Positions 15,522 through 24,469 are shown, counted from the first letter of the stretch. The stretch is 27,324 bases of DNA from UBA3537 sp965657165 (GCA_965657165.1 CBFHNG010000025.1:1-27324), one strand, 5' to 3'. Numbers and translations are program-made. Notes: a model not told the origin generated them from the sequence alone.

Positions 15522-17018
15522 TTATGATTTTCTCCAAAAAAATGGAGTTAATAAGATTAAAACTGTAAAGAGTTCCAATCGTCCAATAAGCATAAGGAAA
15601 GCTGCCCACCACTTCCCTATTTGTGGCATTTCATTAAAGTTATGTGCTGGGCCAAATTCACCAAGTGCTGGACCAACATTTCCTAAACTCGAGGCTGCAA
15701 CGCCAATAGCGGATTCAAAATCTAGACCTACAAAGGCAAAACCTAGAGCGCCTATTATAAATGATAACATATAGAGCATAAAAAACCCTAAAACATTAAA
15801 AACAATATCTCCAGAAATTGTTTTTGAATTATATCGAACAGGAAGTACTGCATTGGGATGAAGTGATCTTTTAAATTCTAAAAACCCATTACGAATAAGA
15901 ACTAAATGACGTACGACTTTTACTCCTCCAGATGTACTTCCAGAAGACCCGCCCAAAAACATCAAGCCAAAGAAAAACACCACTAAAAAATAGGGCCAAA
16001 CCATAAAGTCGGTAGTGACAAAACCTGTAGTTGTTACAATAGCCACAACCTGAAAAAGTGCATGACGAATAGTGGCTTCTATTTCTCCAAAAATCAACGG
16101 ATGAGCGAACGAAGATGCAGTATCAAATACAGAATTGGAAAAGATTACTACGGCTGTGATTATTGTAAAAACAAGTATAAATTTTGCATATAATTTAAAC
16201 TCTTCATCTTTAAATATTCTTGAAAAATTGGCTTTGAATCCAAAATAACTTAATACAAAATTTGTGCCCGCCAAAAACATAAAAAGTACTACAATATATT
16301 GAATCAAAGGCGTATCATTCCAGTGTGCTAAACTTGCATTTTTGGTCGAAAAGCCACCAGTAGAAAGCGTACTCATGGAATGATTTAGCGCATCAAAAAA
16401 GGACATTCCAGCCAATTTTAAAAATAATGTTTCAGCGGCTGTATAACCAAAATATATAAGCCATAATCGTTTTGCTGTATCAGTAATTCTTGGGTGAAGC
16501 TTATCTGTACCAGGGCCTGGTGCTTCTGCTGCGAAAAGCTGCATACCTCCAATCCCCAATAGAGGCAAAATAGCAATAGCCAGAACAATAATCCCCATAC
16601 CACCAATCCAATGCGTTAGGCTTCGCCAAAATAAAATACCTTCTGGTAAAACTTCTATATCATTGAGAATTGTGGAACCTGTTGTGGTATATCCCGAAAT
16701 GGTTTCAAAAAAAGCATTTGTAAAGTTTGTAATTGACCCCGTTAAAATATAGGGTAATGTTCCAGATAAAGCCATCACAATCCAACCAAAAGAAACGACA
16801 ATATATCCTTGGCGTTTACTCATTTCTTTGGAATGATTCTTTGTTGAAATCATCAGTAAAAATCCAATGAGTAATGTCGAAATTCCAGAAAAAAATAAAG
16901 GTTGGGTTACACCATCTTTATAAATAAAACTCAACAGTGATGCTAATAACATAAAACCACCATTAAACATCAGTAAAAGACCAAAAAAGTGAACGATTAT
17001 TTTATTGTCATGTTTCAT
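15522..17018 (-). CDS. trkH: Potassium uptake protein, TrkH/KtrB family
   Basis: Membrane subunit of a Trk-type K+ uptake system. The 498-residue chain has four tandem membrane-pore-membrane units, each with a selectivity-filter loop: GYTTTGSTIL, LSTGGFSTKN, TTTGFVTTD and GSSGSTSGGVKV. Two further N-terminal hydrophobic helices fit TrkH rather than the shorter KtrB form. It starts nine bases after the trkA stop, so the two are one transcription unit with trkA first. The 3' end faces aspC with a six-base gap and no obvious hairpin terminator. Confidence 0.93.
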   Translation of the reverse strand: MKHDNKIIVHFFGLLLMFNGGFMLLASLLSFIYKDGVTQPLFFSGISTLLIGFLLMISTKNHSKEMSKRQGYIVVSFGWIVMALSGTLPYILTGSITNFTNAFFETISGYTTTGSTILNDIEVLPEGILFWRSLTHWIGGMGIIVLAIAILPLLGIGGMQLFAAEAPGPGTDKLHPRITDTAKRLWLIYFGYTAAETLFLKLAGMSFFDALNHSMSTLSTGGFSTKNASLAHWNDTPLIQYIVVLFMFLAGTNFVLSYFGFKANFSRIFKDEEFKLYAKFILVFTIITAVVIFSNSVFDTASSFAHPLIFGEIEATIRHALFQVVAIVTTTGFVTTDFMVWPYFLVVFFFGLMFLGGSSGSTSGGVKVVRHLVLIRNGFLEFKRSLHPNAVLPVRYNSKTISGDIVFNVLGFFMLYMLSFIIGALGFAFVGLDFESAIGVAASSLGNVGPALGEFGPAHNFNEMPQIGKWWAAFLMLIGRLELFTVLILLTPFFWRKS

Positions 17019-17027
17019 ACCAATAGC

Positions 17028-18377
17028 TTAGAAGAAAAGGCTTTCTACTTTTTTGATTGCTTTTGGAAGGCAACAAACCACAACACGGTCACCAGCTTTA
17101 ATTTTAAAATCGCCTAAGGCAATATTCCCTTCTTCGTTTCTAATTACACCACCAATAATGGCTGCTCTAGGAAAGTCTATCTCTTTGATGTATTGGTGAC
17201 AAATTTTTGATGTTGGTTTTACAATAAATTCCAACAATTCTGCCTCCATATTTGTGAGTTTGGTCATTGCTACAACTTCACCCTTACGAACATATCGAAA
17301 AATACTATTGGCCGCCAAGAGTTTTTTATTTATGAGGGTGTCTACTCCAATGGAATGTGATAAAGCAAAATAGTCCATATTTTCTACAAGGGCTATAGTC
17401 TTTTTCACGCCTTTTGATTTGGCCACTAAACAAGACATGATGTTCGTTTCAGAATTTCCAGTAACAGAAATAAAGGCATCCATATTACTGAAATTTTCTT
17501 CATCCAAAACCTCAACATTTCTACCGTCACCATTAATCACAAGGGCATCTGAAAGCTCATCGGCCAATTCAATAGCGCGGTCTTTAGATTTTTCAACAAC
17601 TTTTATATTGAAATTGTTATTTGCTAATTCATTAGCGGTAATCGAACCAATTTGTCCGCCACCAAGAATCATGACGTCCTTAATTTGTGTTTTTCGCTTT
17701 CCTATTAGATTACACAACTCTTCATCGCCACCTTTTGAGGTAATAAATACCACTCGATCACCTTCTTTAAAGATGGTATCTCCTCTTGGAATTATGCTCA
17801 CATGTGATCCAAATCGTTGTATGGCTATTGGAATAAAATGAATATCTGAAAGTAGTTGAGCTGCTAATTTTACAGATTTATTAATAATTTTTGCATCTGC
17901 AGATAGTGTTAATCCCAACATGGTTAATGCTCCATCCTCAAACTCGTAAGTATCATTGAAAACAGACTGACTCAAAAGCAATTCAATTTCTGAAGCCGCT
18001 AACGATTCAGGAGAAATAAGTTCATCTATACCTAATGCTTTAAAACCAATTTCATCTTTGTAATCTATAAATTCTGTATTTGAAATACGTGCAATAGTAC
18101 GTTTTGCGCCCAGTTGTTTGGCCAAAACACAAGACGTAATATTTGATGTTTGAGATGAGGTTACAGAAACAAATAAATCTGCATTAGTAATATTGGATTC
18201 TTTTAGCACAGAAACGGAAGTAATATCTCCTTTGACTACCTTGATATCCAAATGCGTTTCTGCATATGTAAGGCGTTCTTTGTCTAAATCAATTAGTGTA
18301 ATTTCTTGAGACTCATACGACAAAAGTTTTGCCAAGTGAAATCCGACTTCTCCTGCGCCGGCTATAATAATCTTCAT
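17028..18377 (-). CDS. trkA: Trk system potassium uptake regulatory protein TrkA
   Basis: Cytoplasmic gating subunit for TrkH. At 449 residues it is the duplicated form, with RCK_N/RCK_C followed by a second RCK_N/RCK_C. The first Rossmann site is GAGEVG (6-11) with an acidic residue ending strand 2 (LIDLD, about 28-32). The second is GGGQIG (239-244). A regulator with two nucleotide-binding units senses NAD(H)/ATP-type ligands and opens TrkH. A perfect -7 element lies 23 bases upstream of the ATG. It is divergent from ubiE. Confidence 0.94.
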   Translation of the reverse strand: MKIIIAGAGEVGFHLAKLLSYESQEITLIDLDKERLTYAETHLDIKVVKGDITSVSVLKESNITNADLFVSVTSSQTSNITSCVLAKQLGAKRTIARISNTEFIDYKDEIGFKALGIDELISPESLAASEIELLLSQSVFNDTYEFEDGALTMLGLTLSADAKIINKSVKLAAQLLSDIHFIPIAIQRFGSHVSIIPRGDTIFKEGDRVVFITSKGGDEELCNLIGKRKTQIKDVMILGGGQIGSITANELANNNFNIKVVEKSKDRAIELADELSDALVINGDGRNVEVLDEENFSNMDAFISVTGNSETNIMSCLVAKSKGVKKTIALVENMDYFALSHSIGVDTLINKKLLAANSIFRYVRKGEVVAMTKLTNMEAELLEFIVKPTSKICHQYIKEIDFPRAAIIGGVIRNEEGNIALGDFKIKAGDRVVVCCLPKAIKKVESLFF

Positions 18378-18400
18378 TAATTATCAGTTAAAGAGCAGCG

Positions 18401-18408
18401 CAAATATA
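18401..18408 (-). promoter_or_regulatory. Candidate -7 element for trkA-trkH
   Basis: Minus-strand TATATTTG, a perfect TAnnTTTG match, giving a predicted leader of about 18 bases before the trkA ATG. No TTG lies at the usual -33 distance. Confidence 0.45.
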
Positions 18409-18482
18409 AGTTATTTTTAGGGATTTGTCTATGAATTGCATTTCTTTGCATGGCGAAAACAACTCATTTTCAATTTGTTCAG

Positions 18483-19214
18483 ATGTCCAAAAAAATAATA
18501 CCTTATAAAAATAGTTCACTTTCAAAAAAGGAACAAATCACCAAAATGTTTGATAACATTTCCAAAGAATACGATGGTTTAAACCGTGTAATTTCATTTG
18601 GAATTGATATAAAATGGCGCAACAAAGTTGTACAACTTGTTGCAAATAAAAATCCTGAGTCGATTTTGGATATTGCAACTGGAACTGGTGATTTGGCGAT
18701 TAATTTGACTCAAAGTTCGGCAAAGAAAATAATTGGTTTGGATATCAGCGAAGGGATGTTGGACGTAGGTCGAAAAAAAATTAATGCAAAAAAACTAAAT
18801 AATACCATTGAAATGATTGTAGGCGATTCCGAAAACCTTCCTTTTGATGACAATAGCTTTGATGCTATCACGGTTGCATTTGGTGTTCGTAATTTTGAAC
18901 ACTTAGAAGTTGGATTAAAAGAAATTTTAAGAGTTTTGAAGCCTAATGGAATATTTGTGGTGCTTGAAACTTCTGTTCCTACAAAATTTCCTTTCCGACA
19001 AGGTTATTTCTTATATACCAAAATATTACTACCAGCCATTGGAAAGCTATTTTCTAGAGACAAAAAAGCATACAGTTATTTGAGTTCATCAGCAGCAAAA
19101 TTCCCATATGGCGATGCATTCAACAATATTTTAAAGAAAACAGGGTTTATATCTACAATAGCACTACCTCAAACATTTGGAGTTGCTACAATTTATACCG
19201 CTTCAAAAAAATGA
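18483..19214 (+). CDS. ubiE: Demethylmenaquinone methyltransferase (UbiE/MenG)
   Basis: SAM-dependent C-methyltransferase for the last step of menaquinone synthesis, the quinone likely used by the Na+-NQR encoded nearby. I take the ATG at 18483 (MSKKIIPYKNSSLSKKEQ), because family members begin there; an in-frame ATG at 18450 would add eleven atypical residues. Motifs: FDNISKEYDGLNRVISFGID near the N-terminus, SAM motif I LDIATGTGDLA, and post-I LDISEGML. The UbiE signature AFGVRNFEHLEVGLKEILRV follows. 243 residues, normal. The stop overlaps the porT start by four bases (ATGA), so translation is probably coupled. A near match to a -7 element (TTTCTTTG) lies at 18441-18448. Confidence 0.93.
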   Translation: MSKKIIPYKNSSLSKKEQITKMFDNISKEYDGLNRVISFGIDIKWRNKVVQLVANKNPESILDIATGTGDLAINLTQSSAKKIIGLDISEGMLDVGRKKINAKKLNNTIEMIVGDSENLPFDDNSFDAITVAFGVRNFEHLEVGLKEILRVLKPNGIFVVLETSVPTKFPFRQGYFLYTKILLPAIGKLFSRDKKAYSYLSSSAAKFPYGDAFNNILKKTGFISTIALPQTFGVATIYTASKK

Positions 19215-19930
19215 AAATAAAATTTCTTTTTTCTATCCTATTGATAAACCTATTTGTAGTTCAATCTGAAGCACAACTTTTTACAAAAGAAAGACTACTG
19301 AATAATGAAAACTTTGATAAACCCCCGCTGTCGTATGGCTATTATTTAGGGTTTAATCTTTATGATTTTAATATTGATTACAATAAAAATGTGAAAGATA
19401 TACAAGTGCTAAAAGCTGTTGGCTTTAATGTTGGCCTAATCGGCAATATAAGAATTAACGATTATTTCGATATTCGCTTTGAGCCTGGTTTAGTCATGTC
19501 CAACAGAACATTAAGTTATAGTACGACCTATTTTGATGGCGTATCTTACGTAGAAAAAGACCTCGAACGCGAATTGCGTTCAACATATATACATCTTCCA
19601 TTACTTATAAAAATATCTACAAAACGGGTAAACAACATAAAACCATTTATTGTTGGTGGAGTATCAACTGCCCTGAATTTATCGAGCAATCAAGATAATC
19701 CTGATGATAATAGTAAGGGTAATTTTAGAATGATAAAAAATAATCTATTTTATGAACTAGGTCTTGGAATTGACATCTATTTTACTTGGTTTAAATTTAC
19801 ACCTTCAATTCGAGGAATTTTCTCATTTAAAGATGAACACGTAAAAGATATTGACCCAAATAGTCCTTGGACAAGCAATATTAAGCAGATGCAAACCCGT
19901 GGGTTTTTCATCAACTTTACTTTTCAATAG
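19211..19930 (+). CDS. porT: Type IX secretion / gliding motility protein PorT (SprT)
   Basis: A 239-residue outer-membrane protein needed for T9SS function in Porphyromonas gingivalis (PorT) and for secretion and gliding in Flavobacterium johnsoniae (SprT). A signal peptide is cleaved after SEA (residue 21). The mature protein is a small barrel of the outer-membrane beta-barrel (OmpA-like/PorT) type. Typical segments are YYLGFNLYDFNIDY (about 44-57), FEPGLVMSNRTLSY and YIHLPLLIK (about 131-139). It starts inside the ubiE stop (ATGA overlap), a gene pairing I recall from other Flavobacteriia. The last 14 bases overlap the 3' end of the convergent RNA methyltransferase gene. No gliding genes are otherwise present here, so motility cannot be judged. 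Confidence 0.88.
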   Translation: MKIKFLFSILLINLFVVQSEAQLFTKERLLNNENFDKPPLSYGYYLGFNLYDFNIDYNKNVKDIQVLKAVGFNVGLIGNIRINDYFDIRFEPGLVMSNRTLSYSTTYFDGVSYVEKDLERELRSTYIHLPLLIKISTKRVNNIKPFIVGGVSTALNLSSNQDNPDDNSKGNFRMIKNNLFYELGLGIDIYFTWFKFTPSIRGIFSFKDEHVKDIDPNSPWTSNIKQMQTRGFFINFTFQ

Positions 19931-20648
19931 ACTGCCTTCTAAATTCGCTTAAAATAATAGAAGCTGCGTTGGCAACATTCAAGCTCTCTGTTTTTTTGAG
20001 TGGACCAAATCTTGGGATTGTTAGTTTAGTTTTTAGCAATGATGCTACATTTTTTGAAATTCCATTAGCTTCGTTACCCAAGACCAAAATACCAGAATTT
20101 GGAAGTTTTTCTTCATAAATAGAGTGCCCTTGCAAAAATGTGCCAAACGTATTTTGCGCTTTAAACATAATTGACTCTAAATCAACATATGTAATATTTA
20201 CTCGGGTGTGAGACCCCATTGCAGCTTGCACAACTTTTGGATTGTAGCAATCTACAGTTGAAAGACTACACACTAAATCTTTTATACCAAACCAGTCGCA
20301 TAGCCGTATAATTGTTCCCAAATTCCCAGGATTATTTAAATCATCAAGTGCCAAAATCAAGTTATTATAATCAATCGGATTAGATTTGGGGATTCGAAAG
20401 GTTGCCAAAACAATGTTGGGAGTTATTAGTGTACTCATTTTTGACAGTTCTTTGCCAGAAACATGAATGAAAGCATCTGTAAATTGTGCGTATTTTATGT
20501 CTGTTGAAAAAATTTCTACAAGCTCGTAATTAGAATCTAAAAATTCTTTGACGACCTTAACGCCCTCTGCCACAAACAATTGCTCTTGAGTACGATACTT
20601 TTTCTTACTCAAACTAAGGATTCGCTTGGATTGGTTTTTAGTTAACAT
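19917..20648 (-). CDS. TrmH/SpoU-family RNA 2'-O-methyltransferase
   Basis: A SPOUT-class RNA ribose methyltransferase of 243 residues. The N-terminal part (about 1-80) is the RNA-binding substrate domain. The SpoU motifs follow: motif 1 N106-P-G-N-L-G-T-I-I-R, motif 2 around LVLGNEANGIS (188-198), and motif 3 ESLNVANAASI (221-231), which form the trefoil knot and SAM site. The target nucleotide (23S rRNA or tRNA) cannot be told from sequence, so no symbol is given. The end of the gene overlaps the convergent porT by 14 bases. A near-consensus minus-strand -7 element (TAGATTTA, 20694-20687) lies close to the opposed tamL promoter. Confidence 0.88.
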   Translation of the reverse strand: MLTKNQSKRILSLSKKKYRTQEQLFVAEGVKVVKEFLDSNYELVEIFSTDIKYAQFTDAFIHVSGKELSKMSTLITPNIVLATFRIPKSNPIDYNNLILALDDLNNPGNLGTIIRLCDWFGIKDLVCSLSTVDCYNPKVVQAAMGSHTRVNITYVDLESIMFKAQNTFGTFLQGHSIYEEKLPNSGILVLGNEANGISKNVASLLKTKLTIPRFGPLKKTESLNVANAASIILSEFRRQSIEK

Positions 20649-20666
20649 CTAAAAAATGTACATTTG
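20631..20666 (+). promoter_or_regulatory. Candidate promoter of tamL
   Basis: A perfect -7 element TACATTTG (20659-20666) lies 43 bases before the TTG start, with TTG at 20631-20633 about 25 bases upstream, slightly longer than the usual 17-23 spacing. The -7 is covered by the 12-base palindrome AAATGTACATTT (20654-20665). The upstream part overlaps the 5' end of the divergent methyltransferase gene. Confidence 0.42.
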
Positions 20667-20709
20667 ATTTAAATTCATTTAGAGTATAAATCTAAATTTT
20701 ATTTACGTC

Positions 20710-23268
20710 TTGTTGAAGGATTCGCTTAAAAAAATATTTTTTATTTGTTTGATTGCATACATCTGCAGCGGTTGTAATGCCGTAAAAAGAATTGCTAAAA
20801 ACGATCATTTACTGGTCGAAAATTCTTTTATTGTAAATGGAAAACCCAACACATCAGAGGCACTTTCAAAACTCTCGTTTCAAAATAAAAATACCACAAT
20901 TTTGGGGGTTCCACTTAGGCTTCATATTTACAACCTAGCCCGACCAAATAAAGATTCAATTTTTGAAGCATGGCTAAATAAACGTCCAAAACGCAAACAA
21001 CGACTCATCAATAAATTTTCAAAAAAACAATTAAATCAAATTAAAAAATCTTCATTAGGTTTTAATGGATGGTTAAAAAAAACTGGGGAAGCTCCCACTA
21101 TATTGGATAGTTTGAAAATTAAAAAAACGAAGCTCAATCTGGAACGTTATTATTTTTCGAAAGGATGGTTTGATAGAAAAATTGATTACACTGTTGACAC
21201 TTTGGGCAACAAGCGTGCAACTTTGAGTTATACTATTGAAACAGGACAGCCCTATAATATTCGAAATATCACTAAGGAAATTGAAACTCCGATTTTGGAT
21301 ACACTTTATGAAAATGTAAAAACAGAATCGGCCATAAAAAAAGAAAAACAATTTGACATCGCAAACTTCAAAGAAGAACGTAGTCGACTCACGAGTCACT
21401 TTAGAAACTCTGGAGTTTATCATTTTTCACAAGATTATGTAAGTTTCGAAAATGATACCATCAATACAAACCATAATGTTGATGTCAAAATAAATATCCC
21501 CAATAGAGTCATTAGAACCCAAGACTCTACAACACGAGAACCTTTCAAAATATATCGTATTAAGGAAGTCAATATTTTTACGGATGCGAGTTTTAAAAAT
21601 CGGAGTAATTCAACACCAAATAAAACAGCGACGTTTAATAATTTTAATTTTTACAATTACGATGCTTTAAAATACCGACCAAAAGCAATCACAAATGCTG
21701 TTTTAATTAATCAAGGGGATTTGTATAGCGACTTAAACAAAACTCGAACTTACAGCTATTTGAGCCAACTCAATGCCTTTAAATATCCAAATATTGAATA
21801 TGTAGAGAACGTTTTGGATACAACGCTTACTGCAAATATTTATCTTAATCCTAGAAAAAAATATGGATTGGGTTTTGATGTCAATGTATCGCAAAGTAAT
21901 ATTCAAAAAATTGGATTTTCTTTTTCTACAGGTTTGGTCATTAGAAATATTTTTAGAGGCGCAGAAACACTAGAAATCTCTGCTTTAGGAGCTGTTGGAG
22001 CATCAAAAGATGGTGCAAAATCTGAAGATCAATTTTTTGATATTAATGAACTTGGAGCAGATATAAAACTTAATATTCCAAGGCTATTTTTTCCATTCAA
22101 CACCGAAAAAATTATTCCAAAATACATGTCTCCAACAACACAGTTGAGTACAGGATTTACAAGTCAAAAAAATATTGGACTGGACAAACGAACACTCAAT
22201 GGACGACTCAGCTACAATTGGTTTCCTAAAAAAACAAGCACTAACACTTTCGATCTTTTAAACTTACAATATGTAAGAAATTTGAATCCTGGAAATTACT
22301 TTAATGTTTACCAAAATTCTTTTAATCGACTAGAAACAATTGCAATTGACAGCTATTCCACCCCAGCCGAATATCTTATTTCTAATCCAGATGGATCAAA
22401 TTCACTTGATATTTCAAGAGCCGATGATTTTATAGGAACAGTAAGTTCAGATTCTAATTTCCTTTCTTCCAATCCATCTGAATATCAAACCGTTAGAAAT
22501 ATTAGAGAACGAAAAAATAGACTGACTCAGAATAACTTTATTTTAGCTAGTAATTTCAGTTTTACTAAAGATACTCGAGAAAATAATTTTGATAGTGACT
22601 TTTCAATTTTTCGCATGAAACTTGAACTGGCAGGTAATTTACTCAACGGCGCTGCAGATTTACTGGATTTGAAAAAAAATGAAAACGGAGAGTTTGAAGT
22701 GAATGATGTTGCTTTTTCTCAATATGTAAAAACAGAAATTGACTACATTAAACTCTGGAATTTGGGGCGCAGTAATGTCCTAGCACTTAGAAGCTTTTTA
22801 GGTATAGCTCTACCGCTGGGTAATTCAAAAACTATCCCTTTTTCAAAAAGTTTTTTTGCAGGTGGAGCTAACGACAACCGTGCATGGACTGCCTATAATC
22901 TTGGCCCTGGAAGTTCAGATAACAACAATGAATTTAATGAAGCAAATCTTAAAATTGCTTTCAGTTTGGAACACCGCTACAACTTATTCGGAAATCTCAA
23001 TGGCGCATTTTTTATGGATGCCGGAAATATTTGGAATGTATTGGATGATGTAGAAGATCCAAAAGCTACTTTTGATAGTTTTGATTCACTCAAAGATATT
23101 GCTGTGGGTGCTGGAATTGGATTGCGATATGACTTTGGTTTTTTTATTCTTAGACTTGACACTGGTTTTAAGGCCTATAACCCAACCTATTCAATAAAAA
23201 ACCGCTGGTTTAATGAATTCAACTTCAGCAATGCTGTCTATAACTTTGGAATCAACTATCCGTTTTAG
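20710..23268 (+). CDS. tamL: TamA-like outer-membrane assembly lipoprotein TamL (BamA/Omp85 family)
   Basis: An 852-residue Omp85-family protein with POTRA-like repeats in the N-terminal half and a 16-strand-type barrel ending in the aromatic residue F852 (GINYPF). TamL is the Bacteroidota lipidated counterpart of TamA and works with TamB in outer-membrane protein or lipid assembly. The lipidated residue is likely C22 (ICSGC). The loop-6 arginine motif appears as NDNRAW (in place of VRGF), with LGPGS following. No in-frame ATG exists between an upstream TAG (20680-20682) and the signal sequence, so the start must be TTG at 20710 or the adjacent TTG at 20713. tamB is not directly downstream; the next gene is fbaA. 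Confidence 0.88.
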   Translation: MLKDSLKKIFFICLIAYICSGCNAVKRIAKNDHLLVENSFIVNGKPNTSEALSKLSFQNKNTTILGVPLRLHIYNLARPNKDSIFEAWLNKRPKRKQRLINKFSKKQLNQIKKSSLGFNGWLKKTGEAPTILDSLKIKKTKLNLERYYFSKGWFDRKIDYTVDTLGNKRATLSYTIETGQPYNIRNITKEIETPILDTLYENVKTESAIKKEKQFDIANFKEERSRLTSHFRNSGVYHFSQDYVSFENDTINTNHNVDVKINIPNRVIRTQDSTTREPFKIYRIKEVNIFTDASFKNRSNSTPNKTATFNNFNFYNYDALKYRPKAITNAVLINQGDLYSDLNKTRTYSYLSQLNAFKYPNIEYVENVLDTTLTANIYLNPRKKYGLGFDVNVSQSNIQKIGFSFSTGLVIRNIFRGAETLEISALGAVGASKDGAKSEDQFFDINELGADIKLNIPRLFFPFNTEKIIPKYMSPTTQLSTGFTSQKNIGLDKRTLNGRLSYNWFPKKTSTNTFDLLNLQYVRNLNPGNYFNVYQNSFNRLETIAIDSYSTPAEYLISNPDGSNSLDISRADDFIGTVSSDSNFLSSNPSEYQTVRNIRERKNRLTQNNFILASNFSFTKDTRENNFDSDFSIFRMKLELAGNLLNGAADLLDLKKNENGEFEVNDVAFSQYVKTEIDYIKLWNLGRSNVLALRSFLGIALPLGNSKTIPFSKSFFAGGANDNRAWTAYNLGPGSSDNNNEFNEANLKIAFSLEHRYNLFGNLNGAFFMDAGNIWNVLDDVEDPKATFDSFDSLKDIAVGAGIGLRYDFGFFILRLDTGFKAYNPTYSIKNRWFNEFNFSNAVYNFGINYPF

Positions 23269-23316
23269 AAGTCTTTGTTATCCTCAAACGTTTTCGTATA
23301 AATTAGGGCATAAGTC

Positions 23317-23334
23317 ATGTTAAAATTTTAACAT
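23317..23334. promoter_or_regulatory. 18-base perfect palindrome upstream of fbaA
   Basis: ATGTTAAAATTTTAACAT reads the same on both strands. It ends 17 bases before the fbaA -7 element, so it covers the -33 region where no TTG is found. It has no trailing T-run and is not a terminator for tamL. The likely reading is a regulator-binding site; the regulator is unknown. Confidence 0.45.
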
Positions 23335-23351
23335 AAAGCGATTAATTTTAG

Positions 23352-23359
23352 TATTTTTG
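23352..23359 (+). promoter_or_regulatory. Candidate -7 element for fbaA
   Basis: TATTTTTG is a perfect TAnnTTTG match, ending 25 bases before the ATG. The expected -33 position is occupied by the 18-base palindrome. Confidence 0.45.
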
Positions 23360-23384
23360 ACGCCGAAAACAAAAAACAACCAAA

Positions 23385-24452
23385 ATGAGTCATTCAATTA
23401 AACCAGGCGTTGCTACTGGTCGCGAAGTTCAAGAGATTTTTAAACTAGCTAAAGAAAAAGGATTTGCTTTACCAGCAGTTAATGTAATTGGATCTAACAC
23501 AATTAATGGTGTTTTAGAAACTGCCAAAGCACTCAATGCACCAGTAATTATTCAATTTTCTAATGGAGGCGCACAATTTAATGCTGGAAAAGGGCTTTCA
23601 AATGAAAATCAAAAAGCTGCTATTGCTGGATCTATTGCTGGAGCAAAACATGTTCATCAAATGGCAGAAGCCTATGGCGTTCCTGTAATTCTTCACACCG
23701 ATCATTGTGCAAAAAAATTATTGCCCTGGATTGATGGTTTGTTGGAAGCAAGTGAAAAACATTTTGCAAAAACTGGAAAGTCTCTTTATAGCTCACATAT
23801 GATTGACCTTTCAGAAGAGCCCCTTGAAGAAAATATTGAAATCTGCAAACACTATTTGGAACGTATGTCCAAAATGGGAATGACGTTAGAAATTGAACTA
23901 GGTATAACTGGTGGAGAAGAGGACGGTGTTGATAATAGCGATGTTGATGTTTCAAAACTATATACTCAACCAGAAGAAGTTGCATATGCCTATGAAGAAC
24001 TTAGTAAAGTTAGTGACCAATTTACGATTGCAGCAGCATTTGGAAATGTTCACGGAGTTTACAAACCCGGAAATGTGAAATTGACACCAAAAATTCTAAA
24101 GAATTCGCAAGAATTTATTTCAGAAAAATACAATGTCCCTACCAACCATATAGACTTTGTTTTTCATGGTGGTTCTGGTTCTACAGTAGAAGAAATAAGA
24201 GAATCCATCGGATATGGCGTCATCAAAATGAATATCGATACTGATATGCAATATGCATTTATGAGTGGAGTTCGAGATGATTTTAAAGCTAATGCAGACT
24301 ATTTGGCTTCTCAAATTGGCAACCCAGATGGCGATGATGTTCCAAACAAAAAATACTACGACCCAAGACGTTGGTTAAGACAAGGCGAAAATGCTTTTGT
24401 AGCACGTCTAAAGAAAGCTTTTGAGGATCTTAACAACGTTGACACATTGTAA
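23385..24452 (+). CDS. fbaA: Class II fructose-1,6-bisphosphate aldolase
   Basis: Zinc-dependent cytoplasmic aldolase that splits fructose-1,6-bisphosphate into dihydroxyacetone phosphate and glyceraldehyde-3-phosphate, and reverses this in gluconeogenesis. The 355 residues match the class IIA (E. coli FbaA) type. The catalytic aspartate and first Zn ligand are D106 and H107 (in HTDHC). E171 lies in LEIELGITGGEED, and further Zn ligands are H223 (GNVHGVY) and H261 (VFHGGSGS), all aligning with E. coli D109/H110/E174/H226/H264. NIDTDMQYAF (283-292) binds substrate phosphate. Its own promoter lies upstream, and accD follows after 44 bases from a separate candidate promoter. Confidence 0.96.
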   Translation: MSHSIKPGVATGREVQEIFKLAKEKGFALPAVNVIGSNTINGVLETAKALNAPVIIQFSNGGAQFNAGKGLSNENQKAAIAGSIAGAKHVHQMAEAYGVPVILHTDHCAKKLLPWIDGLLEASEKHFAKTGKSLYSSHMIDLSEEPLEENIEICKHYLERMSKMGMTLEIELGITGGEEDGVDNSDVDVSKLYTQPEEVAYAYEELSKVSDQFTIAAAFGNVHGVYKPGNVKLTPKILKNSQEFISEKYNVPTNHIDFVFHGGSGSTVEEIRESIGYGVIKMNIDTDMQYAFMSGVRDDFKANADYLASQIGNPDGDDVPNKKYYDPRRWLRQGENAFVARLKKAFEDLNNVDTL

Positions 24453-24469
24453 AAAAATTGTTAGATTTG
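24439..24469 (+). promoter_or_regulatory. Candidate promoter of accD
   Basis: TTG (24439-24441), a 20-base spacer and TAGATTTG (24462-24469) form a well-spaced Bacteroidota promoter with a perfect -7 element. The upstream half lies inside the last codons of fbaA. The predicted leader is about 22 bases. Confidence 0.55.

Noticed and set aside
18450..18482. Upstream ATG for ubiE
   Set aside because: It adds eleven residues not typical of the family, and the nearest -7-like element (18441-18448) would start transcription after it.
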